The position numbers and the translations under genes are program-made. A DNA stretch of 40,985 nucleotides from positions 1 to 40,985 of the forward strand of contig FLMG01000941.1 of NCBI GenBank assembly GCA_900088475.1, read 5' to 3'. This DNA comes from Hyphochytrium catenoides (lineage: Eukaryota > Sar > Hyphochytriomycetes > Hyphochytriales > Hyphochytriaceae). Shown piece after piece: positions 1 to 9,963 of this stretch. The notes below the pieces were generated by a model. That model was not told the origin of the DNA and ran no database searches. It worked only from the letters and a program-made list of their open reading frames with translations. Every line of letters begins with the position of its first letter. Position 1 is the stretch's first letter.

Positions 1-90
1 CCGTACTACGGACGGAATATACAGCTTTTACTCCAGATCAGCCTGTACTGTAATCTACCTCTCATTCAACCCAGAGTTGCCTGTTTTAGA

Positions 91-358
91 ACTAAATTAC
101 CGTATAATAATACGGTAATTGGATTTCATAGCCGCTACCGTCCAGATGTGTTGGCCCAAATCGCCTTCGTTTTTGTCACCAGATCTCGTGTTGGACCAAA
201 AGGACGGACTTGGGCGCTAGCGGCTATCTTAGTTGGGTCCCTTCTGTCCTTCCTCAAAAACATATTTCAAGGGGAGCCTCTTCCTAACTCATTCTGGGTA
301 CTTGTAGTGAAGTTATGGCCTTCCAAAAATTGTCGTATTATAATACGGTAAATTTTCA
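91..358. mobile_element. MITE-like element with terminal inverted repeats
   Basis: The left end (about 92-119) reads AAATTACCGTATAATAATAC and onward. The reverse complement of the right end (about 334-358) gives nearly the same string, AAATTTACCGTATTATAATA and onward. The two ends therefore form imperfect terminal inverted repeats of about 25 bp bounding roughly 268 bp. Each end is itself close to palindromic, centred on an ATTAT or AATAAT core. The interior contains a diverged internal duplication (CCAGATGTGTTGGCCCAAA at 143 and CCAGATCTCGTGTTGGACCA at 180). No transposase is encoded, so if mobile it is non-autonomous. Exact ends and a target-site duplication could not be settled by eye. Confidence 0.5.
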
Positions 359-1280
359 CTACAGTAGGGATATGTAAGGAGGACTATACCAAGCATTGTT
401 TTGAGCCCGGAAGCACGAAGAGTTCACGTCGGACACTTGTTGTTCAGCAGAGACTATGGGGTGGGGGCTGTGGGTTGCTCAAAGCATGGTGGGCAAACGA
501 CGATTAGTGGATGCTTGTGAAATTATGATTTGATTCTAATAAAAAGGAACACATTCTTATCAAATCTTTCAATTCTTTTTGTAGAGCCATGCTCAGAAGA
601 AAGTATACAAAGCGGGGACAGGGTGAAAGGATGAAGGTTTTTTAGAAGGCCTTTATTAGAGTCTGTTTATTAGCGTTCCTGTTTTCCCTTTTCTTATAGA
701 AAGTACACAATAGCAGGAGGACAGGGGAAGGAGGACAAGAGAAAGAAAGAGCCAGAAACATCTGTCCTGTAACTGTACCTCGCAATGGCTCAAGGCACAA
801 TGGCACAATGGCACCAATTATCCCGAATGGGCATATCGTAGCAAACCTGTACATACAGTCAGATGTGCTCTGTTTCGGTACAAATGTACCAGCACTGGTA
901 CGTGACAATTTATGTAACGCAATTTCGGATTTGCAATAAGACTGTCGCTGGCGTTCTGAATGGGATCAGCTGGACATGGTTACGGAGGTCACAGAAGGAA
1001 AACAGAAGCTCGGCCGTTTGACACGCGCAATGCTCAAAGGCCGAGCCCATCGTGACTTGGTGGAGACTGTCCAAGAGAGCGTGGCGCAGATTGCTTGCTG
1101 CCAAGGGTACATCAAGGCCAAGAGTAGCTAACAGAGCAAATTGGCTAGACTGCAATAAGACCGATTATCTGTGGCCTTTGTGGCTGAGCTTGAGGCTTCA
1201 TCTTCCACGAACTAGAAGGAGATCTCCAGCAGCTTCAATTCATACTAGCTGAACTAGAAAGCAGGGCATCTCTGGCTTCC
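359..1280. other. Intergenic, no supported gene
   Basis: Only short open frames without supporting features are present. The part next to 1281 is presumably the promoter and leader of the secreted-protein gene. I recognise no repeat or RNA gene here. Confidence 0.5.
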
Positions 1281-2282
1281 ATGATGGTGTCCTTAATGAA
1301 AGGAGCCGCTATCCTGTCAACTCTTGTGCTCTTTCACGGAGCTGCTGCACAGCAGACAGGTGGTGGAGGCCTTGCAGACTTGATTGGAAATCTGGATCTC
1401 AGTTTCAACAGCCTCGGTGACTGCGTCAACGTAACGGCGTTCGCTCCCTTCATTCACGCTATCAGCTCTCCCGCTTACACTAAAATAGTGAACAGTGTTC
1501 TCTCCATCGTAAACAAAGATGCCACCCCTGAAGAAACTCGGCTGGAACTCACGTCCTCCGAGCTTGAGGAAGTCTGCCGCTCACTCAATCCTCCAGAAGG
1601 CGAGATGGCGAAGGTTCTGAAAGCAACCGACCTCCGCGGTGCCATCTTTGGTTATGCAGCTCAAGCTCCAAACTGTAACTTAAAGGCTGTCGTCCCACTT
1701 ATTCCTACTTTCTTGGGTATGACAGAAGATGAGCTGGTTGTCGCCGTCATAAGCGCGATTAGTGACTTCAACATAGCGTACTGCACCAAGAAGGAGGGCA
1801 CTTTCTGTGGACTAACTCTTCAAGCTGCGCTGAACGACAACACTACCGCTGATGGCTTAAAGATTCAGCAAGAGCTTGATTCTCTTGTAAATGCCACAAG
1901 CCCTGTACAATGCACAGCAGTGGCGACACTGACTGCAAAGACTGGCTGCTGTTACAACGGATATGCAACCTTTGGCAGTAATGTCGGCAAGGTCTTAGAC
2001 AAGATACTCCTTACAGTGGGAAAACTCTTGACAGTGCCGCCTGAACTCTCGGATATGATCAAGGGCTACTCTAAGATGCCTCAAAACTGTGTCGATGGAA
2101 CTCAGTGCAGTCAGAAGCCTGGGTCCATCCTAGACTTCGTCAAGCAGCCTGCTGCTAACCCAACTACGGCGCCAGCTCCAACCACATCGAAACCGTCTTC
2201 GGCCCATACCGACAAAGAGCTCTCTGTGTATGGCACTTTGGCCGCCGCTGTGGCGGCAACAATAGTTGGTATGAGAGTCTAG
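1281..2282 (+). CDS. Predicted secreted, possibly GPI-anchored Cys-rich protein, 333 aa
   Basis: This is an uninterrupted frame of 333 codons. Residues 1-23 form a signal peptide with a hydrophobic core (ILSTLVLF) and an AAA-Q cleavage-like site. The mature part has about a dozen cysteines, including a CC pair in GCCYNG and a C-x7-C pair near residue 170, plus N-glycosylation sequons (NVT near 50, NTT and NAT further on). A Pro/Thr/Ser-rich linker (residues about 290-310) leads to a hydrophobic C-terminus (GTLAAAVAATIVGM) ending in RV, as expected for a GPI-attachment signal or short membrane anchor. Two adjacent ATG codons lie at the start; the first is used here. I do not recognise the family. 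Secretion is inferred from sequence architecture only. It is intronless, unlike the genes in the middle of the window. Confidence 0.75.
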   Translation: MMVSLMKGAAILSTLVLFHGAAAQQTGGGGLADLIGNLDLSFNSLGDCVNVTAFAPFIHAISSPAYTKIVNSVLSIVNKDATPEETRLELTSSELEEVCRSLNPPEGEMAKVLKATDLRGAIFGYAAQAPNCNLKAVVPLIPTFLGMTEDELVVAVISAISDFNIAYCTKKEGTFCGLTLQAALNDNTTADGLKIQQELDSLVNATSPVQCTAVATLTAKTGCCYNGYATFGSNVGKVLDKILLTVGKLLTVPPELSDMIKGYSKMPQNCVDGTQCSQKPGSILDFVKQPAANPTTAPAPTTSKPSSAHTDKELSVYGTLAAAVAATIVGMRV

Positions 2283-3816
2283 TAAGCATTTATACTTTTT
2301 GACACAGCGTGCTTGGAAGGAAGGAGCTCTAAAGTGGACAGCTATAGGGACTTGTAGCTTTGTTGCCACCTTCGTAATCTTGCTAATCTGATGATTGTCT
2401 TTTCGAAGCTTGGACCGCCCTTCTTCCCTTCTTACGAGAATTCATCTCCTGGAGAGGTGCTTGTTATGATGCGAAGAAACTATTGCTGTGGAGGGCGTCT
2501 CAGGATATTAGTTTTCACGCTTGCAACGGGTACAGACCGATGCAGTAAATGACAACAGCTAGTATGGCAGGCACCTTTTAGGAGGTTGATGTCGATGACG
2601 CTTTGAACCGGAGTTTGTTATTTGGTGATGGCTCGCGGCTTTCACCTTCTCAAGTGCCTTCTCATGTAGAGCAGGTTAGCATCATCGACTAGGGGTAATG
2701 AAGGACTCTTATTCTGTTAACGCTCCCTATGGTGCCAAGGAATCCCTTCTCCTCTCTTCCTCGTTCATTCGCTTCTACTTCTTCCCCTCCTTCGTTTGCC
2801 AGCATCTTCTTTTCACTCATGATGAATCTCCGTCGTATCATACATTGTGGTGGACCTTGAGGCCCTGCAAGCAACTACATTACAGAGGTGTCTGCCATCA
2901 TATCATTCAGAGAGAGAAGGCAGACAGTATCAGTAAGAAGCTAGCTTGACGGCACCACTATCCTGGCTGAGTTCATGTTCCTATCTCTGGTTCCGACTCT
3001 TTCTATGGCTTTCATTGATCTGCTTTCGTGAACATGCAGGCCGAAGGAACTTTTCTTGCGAAATGGCTGCGACAGTGTATGGAGTCTTACAGAACCAGGA
3101 AGCAGCCACGATGGGAAGCTTTCCAGCATATCCTCATAGCACCAGCAGCAATCCACCACCAAACCAGTTCTCGGGCCACTAGTCGGCGAAGGGCAGGCGG
3201 CGTCCATTCGTTTTAAGGCAGCCTACTAGTATTATCAAGCAAACAAAATATACACTCTTAACATAGAAAATTTGTATGGCAACTCCTCCACCTGCTTGCC
3301 AAGAAAGGTCATCTCCAAAGAACAACCAGCCCCGCATCGCTTTTATGGCGAGCAGTACGGTAAGTTCAGATTGATCCCATTTAGGCAAATGAAGTAGCGT
3401 TGCATCTCCAGGGCAAACAAGGTATGAAGGAGACTCGAATATGGTGGCTGCGAACCGCAACAACCTCCTTGGCAGCAGGGCGTCGAGCATCTTCCACCGC
3501 GTGCCAGATGAATCGACAAAAAAGCTACGGAGTAGGAGTAACAGTGAGGAGGGGCCATATCCATAAACTGGTCTTCCGGGAGAACCGCAGGTAGCTGATA
3601 ATGGTGGAGCATCTGAGGGACCAAGCGGAATAGCGCCTGGGTGTTGCTGATAGTAGCCTTTCAGTGGACTCAATTGCAGAAGGAAAGCTTCACGCAAGAA
3701 TTAAAGAGAGACTTTATATATTATTTTAAGGTTCATCGCCCTTCTGTCTTTCCTTTCTGATATCTGAAGATTGCCAGTCAAAAAGCCTAGGATAGATATC
3801 ATGAAGCTAGGCAATT
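2283..3816. other. Intergenic between two secreted-protein genes; weak coding hints
   Basis: No gene can be supported. Two fragments look slightly protein-like: a short plus-strand frame from an ATG at 3063 to a stop near 3180 (Ser/Pro/Gln-rich, 39 codons), and minus-strand frames at about 3340-3660 rich in Pro, Tyr and Cys. Neither has a convincing start, splice pattern or recognisable domain. Confidence 0.4.
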
Positions 3817-5124
3817 CTATCTCGCTCTTAGACTACGAGCTCTTTGACTTGTACCGAGAGCAGCGAAGTTGCTCTTGTTCCCAAGTGCAGCGTTGAATTG
3901 GTCTGCCAGTTGTCCCATCTGTCCGAGTTTGGCTGGGTCAGCGCCTTGGAAGCCCTTAATGCCACTGGCGACTGCGGCTGCGCCCGCAGCTTCACACTTT
4001 TGCTTGCATGCAGCGTTCACTTGCTGACAAATGCGCTGAATGGGGATCGCGGGGTTAAGAGCAACCTGCTGACCATCAAGTCCAAAGCGATTCTCAACAC
4101 CCTGTGTGGAGACCTCAAGCTGTTTGGCATTGCACTGAACTGCACCACCACTGTTGCCACTGACACCGCTGTTGCTGCTGCCTCCACCGCTGTTAGCACT
4201 GCTACCGAGAGCGGCGAAGTTGCTCTTGTTCCCAAGTGCAGCGTTGAACTGGTCAGCCAGCTGTCCCATCTGTCCAAGTTTGGCTGGGTCAGCGCCTTGA
4301 AAGCCCTTAATGCCACTGGCGACTGCGGCTGCGCCCGCAGCCTCACACGTTTGCTTGCATGCAGCGTTCACTTGCTGACAAATATTTTGAATCGGAATCG
4401 CTGGGTTTAGGGCGACTTGTCGGCCGTCAAAGCCGAAGCGATTCTCAACACCCTGCGTGGAGACCTCAAGCTGTTTGGCATTGCACTGCACCGACGAGAC
4501 TCCACCGTTGTTCACCGGCTGAGCTACTGCGGGTGCAGAAGGTGGTGCCGGCGCTGCTGTGAGGAGTGATGGTGGAGCCTGCGTAGGAAATACTGGTGCA
4601 GGAGCTGCTACTTGACCTCCACCTGATCCCACCCCAGCGTTCGACTGTAGGTCGAAGTTCGTCTGCTGATCAGGATTTTCCTGGAAGAACTGCGGCAGGT
4701 CGCAGGCAGGATCGAAGGCCTGTACAGATCCAAGGAGCTCGGGGTTCTTAGGAAGGCGGTCGCAGATCGAAGAGCACGGATTCTCGACTGCAAAGGGATT
4801 GACATTCTTCTCTGCATGGCGGAACTTGACAGCTATGTCAGTACACTGCTGGGGCAGATTGTTGGCCTTTACGAAGTTGATGATGCTGTCTGCGTGGTCT
4901 TGCTGAGCACACGCACCAGCCGCGGCGAGAAGTAGTGTGGAGATACCTTGACCAGCAAAAGTTGCAAGTTGTCCAGAGATTTCTCCAGAAACGCCGGGGG
5001 CACAGCTGCTGAGTTGATTAAGGCCAGAATTCTGCTCTTGGCCGAAGCGTCCCTCAACGACGGTTGGATGGCAGTAAAGCACACCTAGACAGCCAAGAGC
5101 GGTAGCGAGGCTACTCAGTTTCAT
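3817..5124 (-). CDS. Predicted secreted protein with duplicated 4-Cys domain, 435 aa
   Basis: This is an uninterrupted minus-strand frame of 435 codons. The N-terminus (MKLSSLATALGCLGVLYC) is a signal peptide. Residues about 40-145 form a Cys-containing N-terminal region, followed by a Gly/Pro/Ala-rich linker (about 160-210). Two nearly identical 96-residue units follow, at 212-307 and 329-424, 117 residues apart. Each has four cysteines in the order C-NAKQLE, ICQQ, ACKQ, CEAAG and ends in a helix-like GQMGQLADQFNAAL stretch. A Gly/Ser linker separates them and the tail is basic (RARSLRAR). I do not recognise the family; an extracellular role is inferred from the signal peptide. It is intronless. 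The roughly 380-bp tandem array starts about 350 bp upstream of its start codon. Confidence 0.78.
   Translation of the reverse strand: MKLSSLATALGCLGVLYCHPTVVEGRFGQEQNSGLNQLSSCAPGVSGEISGQLATFAGQGISTLLLAAAGACAQQDHADSIINFVKANNLPQQCTDIAVKFRHAEKNVNPFAVENPCSSICDRLPKNPELLGSVQAFDPACDLPQFFQENPDQQTNFDLQSNAGVGSGGGQVAAPAPVFPTQAPPSLLTAAPAPPSAPAVAQPVNNGGVSSVQCNAKQLEVSTQGVENRFGFDGRQVALNPAIPIQNICQQVNAACKQTCEAAGAAAVASGIKGFQGADPAKLGQMGQLADQFNAALGNKSNFAALGSSANSGGGSSNSGVSGNSGGAVQCNAKQLEVSTQGVENRFGLDGQQVALNPAIPIQRICQQVNAACKQKCEAAGAAAVASGIKGFQGADPAKLGQMGQLADQFNAALGNKSNFAALGTSQRARSLRAR
3852..4490 (-). repeat. Intragenic tandem duplication, 351-bp period
   Basis: The DNA at about 3852-4140 and 4204-4490 is nearly identical and encodes the two copies of the 4-Cys unit of the 435-aa secreted protein. 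The offset is 351 bp (117 codons), so the reading frame is kept. High identity at nucleotide as well as protein level points to recent duplication or gene conversion. Confidence 0.9.
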
Positions 5125-5479
5125 GGTCCAGACGGAGTAAGCTTGAGATTGACAGCTATACTTGGGAAAATCTCCTCAATGTGGGGACTTTGAGGCAAAC
5201 AACGAAGATGACTCTCCCTGAAGGGTTTGGAAGGAGCCAGCTGCGCTTTCTGGTGGTAGAGGATTCTTCTGAAGGTGTCGGCCTGCAGGCTGGAAGTTGA
5301 AGAGTGACACTCTACTAAGTCCTGCAGACTCACCCTTGTTGTTCATGTTCTTCCAAAGAGTCTGCAACAACGCCGCCTGCGGATCACTGGCCGCAATCTT
5401 TCAATGCCCTGAGCACTGGAGAGAAGAAGGGAAGCCACCGAGGTCTAAACTTCAAACTGCTGTGGTTCTATTACTACCT

Positions 5480-7375
5480 GATCCACGTGCTTCTCTTCTT
5501 CAACGCTTCACTTGCTGTTCCCCGAGCAAGACCACATAATAGTGAGGCAAAGTTTCTTCGGGGCGAGATAGTCTTGCCGGTGAGAGACATGGTATCATCC
5601 GTCGCAAGATACAGTTTCCGTCACTGGCCTCAAACCAAACGAAGGGTCATACATCGAAGAGGACTTCCTACGGAGCAAGATACTGGGTTCTCCTCTCTCG
5701 TCTGGCTTGACCTATCTCTCTAGCGTAAGTTATAGTTCTTTGTCCGTCTATATAACGAGGGTCGCTGCGGCGGTTCTTGATGATGGCGCCTTCACATTCT
5801 GGGAAGGAGAGGGAAGTGGAGGAAGGTCTATGTCTATGGATGGAGGTGGCTATTGATCCAGAAGGTGCTTCTCTTTCTTCTTCGACCGTTCACTTGCTGT
5901 TCTCTCGAGCAAGAACACACAGTGAGGCAAAGTTTCTTCTTCAGGGCGATAGTCTTGCCGGCGGCATCCCTCCTCGCAAGATACAGTTCCTGTCACTGGC
6001 CTCAAACCAAGAGAGCGGTGCCATACATAGAAGAGGACTTGCTACGGAGCAAGATCCGGGTGTCTCCTCTCTCGTCTGGCTTGACCTCTCTCTCTAGCGT
6101 AGTAAGTTATAGTTCTTTGTCCGTTTATATCACGACGGGTTTCGCCGGTTCTTGATGATGGCGCCTTCACATTCTGGGAAGGAGAGGTAAGTGGAGGAAC
6201 GTCTATCGATGGAGGTGACTATTGATCCAGCAGGTGCTTCTCTTTCTTCGTCGTCGGCCGTTCACTTGCTGTTCCCTCGACCAAGACCACACAGTGAAAC
6301 AAATTTTCTTCAGGGCGATTGTCTTGCCCGTGAGAGACATGGTATCATTCGTCGAAAGATACAGTTCCTGTCACTGGCCTCAAACAAGAGAGTGGTGTCA
6401 TACATAGATAGAACTTTCTACGCAGCAAGATACTGGTTTCTCCTTTCTCATCTGGCTTGTCCTATCTCTCTAGCGTAAGTTGTAGTTCTGTGGTGTCCGT
6501 CTATATCACGACGGGTTGCGGTGGTTCTTCTTGATGATGGCGCCTTCACATTTCTGGGAAGGAGAGGGGAGTGGAGGACGGTCTATGTCTAGGGATGGAG
6601 GTGACTATTGATCCAGAAGGTGCTTCTCTTTCTTCTTCGACCATTCACTTGCTGTTCCCTTGAGCAAGAATGCACAGAAAAGCACATCTTTCGTTGGGAC
6701 AATCGTCTTGCCTGGTGGGAGACGAGGCATTCCCTCCTCGCAAGATACAGTTCCCGCCACTGGCCTCAAAGAAAAAGGAGCTCATAAACCTAACCAAGGA
6801 CTTCCTACTGACCAAGATAATACTGGTTTCTCCTCCTCCTTCCTCTGGCCCATTGTCTATCTGTCTCTCCAGCATCATAGGTTATAGTTCTCTCCCCGTC
6901 CTTCTGCCTCACGACAGGTCACGGCGGTTCCTGAGGATCGCCGTCACATTCTGGGCCGGAGAAGGAAGTGGAGAAAGGTCGGTGAGGAGATTAGCTGATC
7001 CACCACCAGGTGGTTCTTTCTTTGGCCATTCACTTGCTGTTCCCTCGAGCAAGACCACACAGAAAGGGCACATCCTCTTCAAGACAATAGTCTTGCCCGT
7101 TGAGAGACATGGCAGTGTTCCTCCCAAGATACAGTTCCCTTCACTGACCTCAACCGAAGAAGGATGTATGCGTTAATAAGAGAGGAGGACTTCCTACTGA
7201 TGACCAAGACACTGGTTGGCTTCTCCTCCTCCCTCGCCTAGCCCACTGTCTATCTCTAGCATAAGTAGTAGTTAAGATTCCTTCCCCGTCCATCTGCATC
7301 ACGACGACGGGTCACGGCGCTTCCTGACGATCTGGCATTCTTCACACTCTGGGCTGGAGAGGGAAAGGAGGCCAG
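5480..7375. repeat. Tandem array, five units of about 380 bp
   Basis: Units start at a GATCCA-type motif at about 5480, 5855, 6224, 6610 and 6997, giving spacings of 375, 369, 386 and 387 bp. A shared block near each start reads CACTTGCTGTTCCCTCGAGC or a close variant. Later shared blocks are AGTCTTGCC, CAAGATACAGTT with CACTGGCCTCAAA, GGAGCAAGATACTGG, and GATGATGGCGCCTTCACATT. The end of a diverged unit is visible just before 5480 (about 5400-5479), and the last unit fades out near 7375. Open frames inside the units are not conserved from unit to unit (units 1 and 2 share one, 3-5 do not), so the array is probably non-coding satellite or promoter-proximal DNA. Confidence 0.9.
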
Positions 7376-8659
7376 CTTTCTCAGTGAAAAAAGAAGTGCA
7401 CGTCAGGCCCCCCCCCCATAGCCCCACAGATGCGATCAAAGAGGAAAAGTGGTGGCGGTGGCGGGCACGAGGCAGGAGACACCATCCTCCTACCTGCACA
7501 CACTCTGATCATCACCTACCTGACCCGTCCGTCATAATAAGCGACAAGGCATAGTCTTGCTCTCTGTAAGAAAAAACCCTCTGCTCACACTGAATCCTAG
7601 AGTAGGTAGGTCATGGCCCTTCTTGCCCTTGTTGCCTACTGGGTAACCTCTTCGTCGTGGCACTTTTTATAAACCTTGTCCGACCCTCAGGAGGCAAGGA
7701 CAGCAAGGGAAAGGAAACAGTCCGTTGTCTTCCTGATGATGGATCATCGTGCATGGCTTGGTATTCACACGGAGAAAAGTCTGGGTAAAAACAACTTGTT
7801 GCTAATAATAATAACTATCGAGTCCTCCTCGCACCTCCATACAAACAACAAAACCTATGGGGCAAGTCCTTATTATTATGAGAATACAGTGAGTGAGGAC
7901 GAAGAGCCATCATCATTGGCCGCGTCCACTAGAAATGAGAAGGAAGAACGGTAATAATTAGTAGAAATAGCTTGAAACCCGGAGAGACGAGATGACAAGA
8001 GGAGGATCGGTAAGACAAAGGCCCGAACACCTCCTCCTCCTCGCTAGAAGCCTTTTGCTGCTGCACTGTCAAGCGTCCTTATCACTGATGTCCCTGTCAG
8101 ACCAACCATCGTCGTGCCGGCGTGCTCTCCCCGCCCATCATCAGGACTTGGCTTGCTTATTATAGAGAACAAACCGTTGGCAATGATGGTCATGGGTGGT
8201 GGTGTATCCTTCCTTGATAATGAAAGTCCTAGTAGCAATGGAGGTTCCTCCTCGTCCGTAGTCATTCTTCCACAGATAGCAGCAGCACGTCGATAAGAAG
8301 AGGTCAGACTACTACATACTATTTGTCTGGGAAAATGCACCAGAATTGTGCCTGAATGTGCCCTTGGAGAGGAGTCAGACAGCAGCGAGAGCACCGCCAA
8401 GCAGCAGGCACCACCGTCAGTGACATCAAACAAGAATAGAAGGATTTGATGATCCTCCTAAAAGCAAGTAGGACGACTAACTACTCTCTATTGTTTAACG
8501 GGCATCATATCGTGCGTCTTACTTCCCATGACCTGTCTACATTACCATCGTCGCTAACTCGTGTCCGAGCTTCTTCTGATGTTGAAGGGAGCGAACTACT
8601 ACCTGCTACCGCAAAGTAATGTCCTATGGTCATAGATGCCTGCTCCAACAGGGAACGGT
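7376..8659. other. Intergenic, low-complexity
   Basis: The stretch begins with decayed sequence after the tandem array, including an echo of its AGTCTTGC motif near 7550, and a run of ten C at 7408-7417. The rest is rich in CCT and TAG/TAA-like short motifs. No gene is supported. Confidence 0.5.
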
Positions 8660-8745
8660 TGAATATCCGGGGGGATATTAGGTTTTCCTGGCGCGGTAGA
8701 GGATGGGGCTGACCTCGGGCCTCAGTCTCAGATTTGCTCGGAACT
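8660..8745 (+). repeat. Dispersed repeat family, copy 1 (short)
   Basis: It begins with a near-palindrome (AATATCCGGGGGGATATT) followed by AGGTTTTCCTGGCGCGG, GAGGATGGGGCTGA and CCTCAGTCTCAGATTTGCTC. The same blocks occur in the same order at 30660 and, more diverged, at 38500. This copy is truncated after about 85 bp. Confidence 0.8.
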
Positions 8746-8939
8746 GCACCAGCTTCGCAGGTCATTGGGGAATGGCTAAAGAAACGAAGCTACGAGCTCT
8801 CGATGATCTCTTTTTCCTCTACTAATTGTATGATGATAATGTGCATCCTCTCCCCTATGATGCATGTTTCTCGGTATTGTCTCCCGCCCGCACCTTCGAC
8901 CAGACAGTGGCAGATAATCTAAGGGACTGTACTGCATTT

Positions 8940-9157
8940 CTAATGGTAGTGGTCAGCAACGAGTTTGAGGTGATTGTGAACGAGACCGTATAGGCGTGCT
9001 GCTTCGTCTGCCTTTTCCTCCATTCTCGACCCATGAAGTCCTAAGACTTCTTCTGGGACGTTTGCTGGCCTCCTGACATGAAAGGATAAAACGTGACGAA
9101 GGGTAGCTACTGCCGTTAGTCCTTCACTTTTCAATCTCCAGCCAGATTTAACCCAGC
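8940..9157 (-). CDS. Possible coding exon, isolated
   Basis: A minus-strand open frame of 72 codons reads from a good splice acceptor (TTCTGCTGGATTGTCAG ending at 9158) to a stop at 8940. Its translation looks protein-like, with helical stretches such as LTAVATLRHVLSFH and RMEEKADEAARLYGLVHNHL. I could not find a phase-compatible upstream exon: candidate donors near 9190 leave no ATG in frame. It may be a 3' exon of an otherwise unseen gene overlapping the 5' side of the gene at 9328, or a chance frame. Confidence 0.25.
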
Positions 9158-9327
9158 CTGACAATCCAGCAGAAGACAGCAAAGGAAAGGGACCAATCCG
9201 TCGAACCAAGACGCAATCCTTCGACTGACTGGTTGCTGTTCCACGCTCGGCACTTCTTTCTCCATCAATTCTTCAGACTCAGCTTTATTTTGCTGTTATT
9301 GCCGGCAGAAGAAGAAGTATCATCATC

Positions 9328-9963
9328 ATGAAGCTTGTCACAACTGCCAGCATTTTATCTTTGATCATTCTCTCTCTCTCCTCTCTTCAACTCAGTGTCG
9401 TGGAAGCCAACGATATACCCGTCGACAGTATCGCAGGAGCTGCTGAAAGTGTACCCATCGACACAAGCACAACAGGCGTTGCCGATGAAGTTCTGCCCAT
9501 CGCCACTGCAGGTGTTGTTGATGAGGGTGCCTTGAGCACGGATGAAGCTGTACCCATTGATGATAGCACTGCAGGAGGTGATGCTGAAGCAGCTGTACCC
9601 ATCGATGCCACAACTCCAGACGCTGTTGGTGCTGAGGTCGTACCAATTGACATTAGTACAAGCGCCGCCGGAGTTGTACCCTTCGACGCTGCAACGGCTG
9701 CTGGAGGAGTAACTTCCCCAGTTGACACTGCAGCAGAAGCCGGTGTAGCCAATCAGAAGAGTGGAGGAGACAAGCTTCGTGAAAGAGTCAGGAAGGTGGC
9801 AAAGAGCTTGAAGGCCGTCGCCAAACGGCTGAAGGGACTCAAGGGCAAGCTTGTCAGGCTTAAAGGCAAACTCGGGGTTCTGAAGGCAAGAGTGAGACTG
9901 GCCAAGCTAGAGAAAAGGGCTAATAGGCTTGTAGGTAAACGCGCTCTACGTACTGGGGCCTAA
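9328..9963 (+). CDS. Secreted acidic-repeat/basic-tail protein, 211 aa
   Basis: The frame is uninterrupted and starts at ATG 9328. Residues 1-27 are a signal peptide (LSLIILSLSSL core, cleavage likely after VEA). Residues 28-145 form an acidic, Ala/Val/Thr-rich region with the motif VPID at 42, 75, 90 and 105 and variants IPVD (30), LPIA (56), VPFD (117) and PVD (131). Residues 149-209 switch abruptly to a Lys/Arg-rich, Leu/Val-spaced segment (for example KSLKAVAKRLKGLKGKLVRL) predicted to be an amphipathic cationic helix, with KR dibasic pairs. There are no cysteines. An acidic pro-region with a cationic tail resembles precursors of membrane-active or mineral-binding cationic peptides, but no family is recognised and function is inference only. 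Confidence 0.8.
   Translation: MKLVTTASILSLIILSLSSLQLSVVEANDIPVDSIAGAAESVPIDTSTTGVADEVLPIATAGVVDEGALSTDEAVPIDDSTAGGDAEAAVPIDATTPDAVGAEVVPIDISTSAAGVVPFDAATAAGGVTSPVDTAAEAGVANQKSGGDKLRERVRKVAKSLKAVAKRLKGLKGKLVRLKGKLGVLKARVRLAKLEKRANRLVGKRALRTGA

Noticed and set aside
3179-3697. A minus-strand frame of 172 codons with Pro/Tyr/Gly-rich start
   Set aside because: Composition shifts several times within the frame, competing frames are equally open, and no splice model joined the protein-like parts.
3844-4410. A 188-codon plus-strand frame with its own internal repeat
   Set aside because: It lies antisense to the secreted 435-aa gene and its repeat simply mirrors that gene's duplication.
5487-7176. 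Open frames within the tandem array, two ending in the same residues
   Set aside because: The shared frame is lost in units 3-5 and none has a consistent start, so they are by-products of the repeat.
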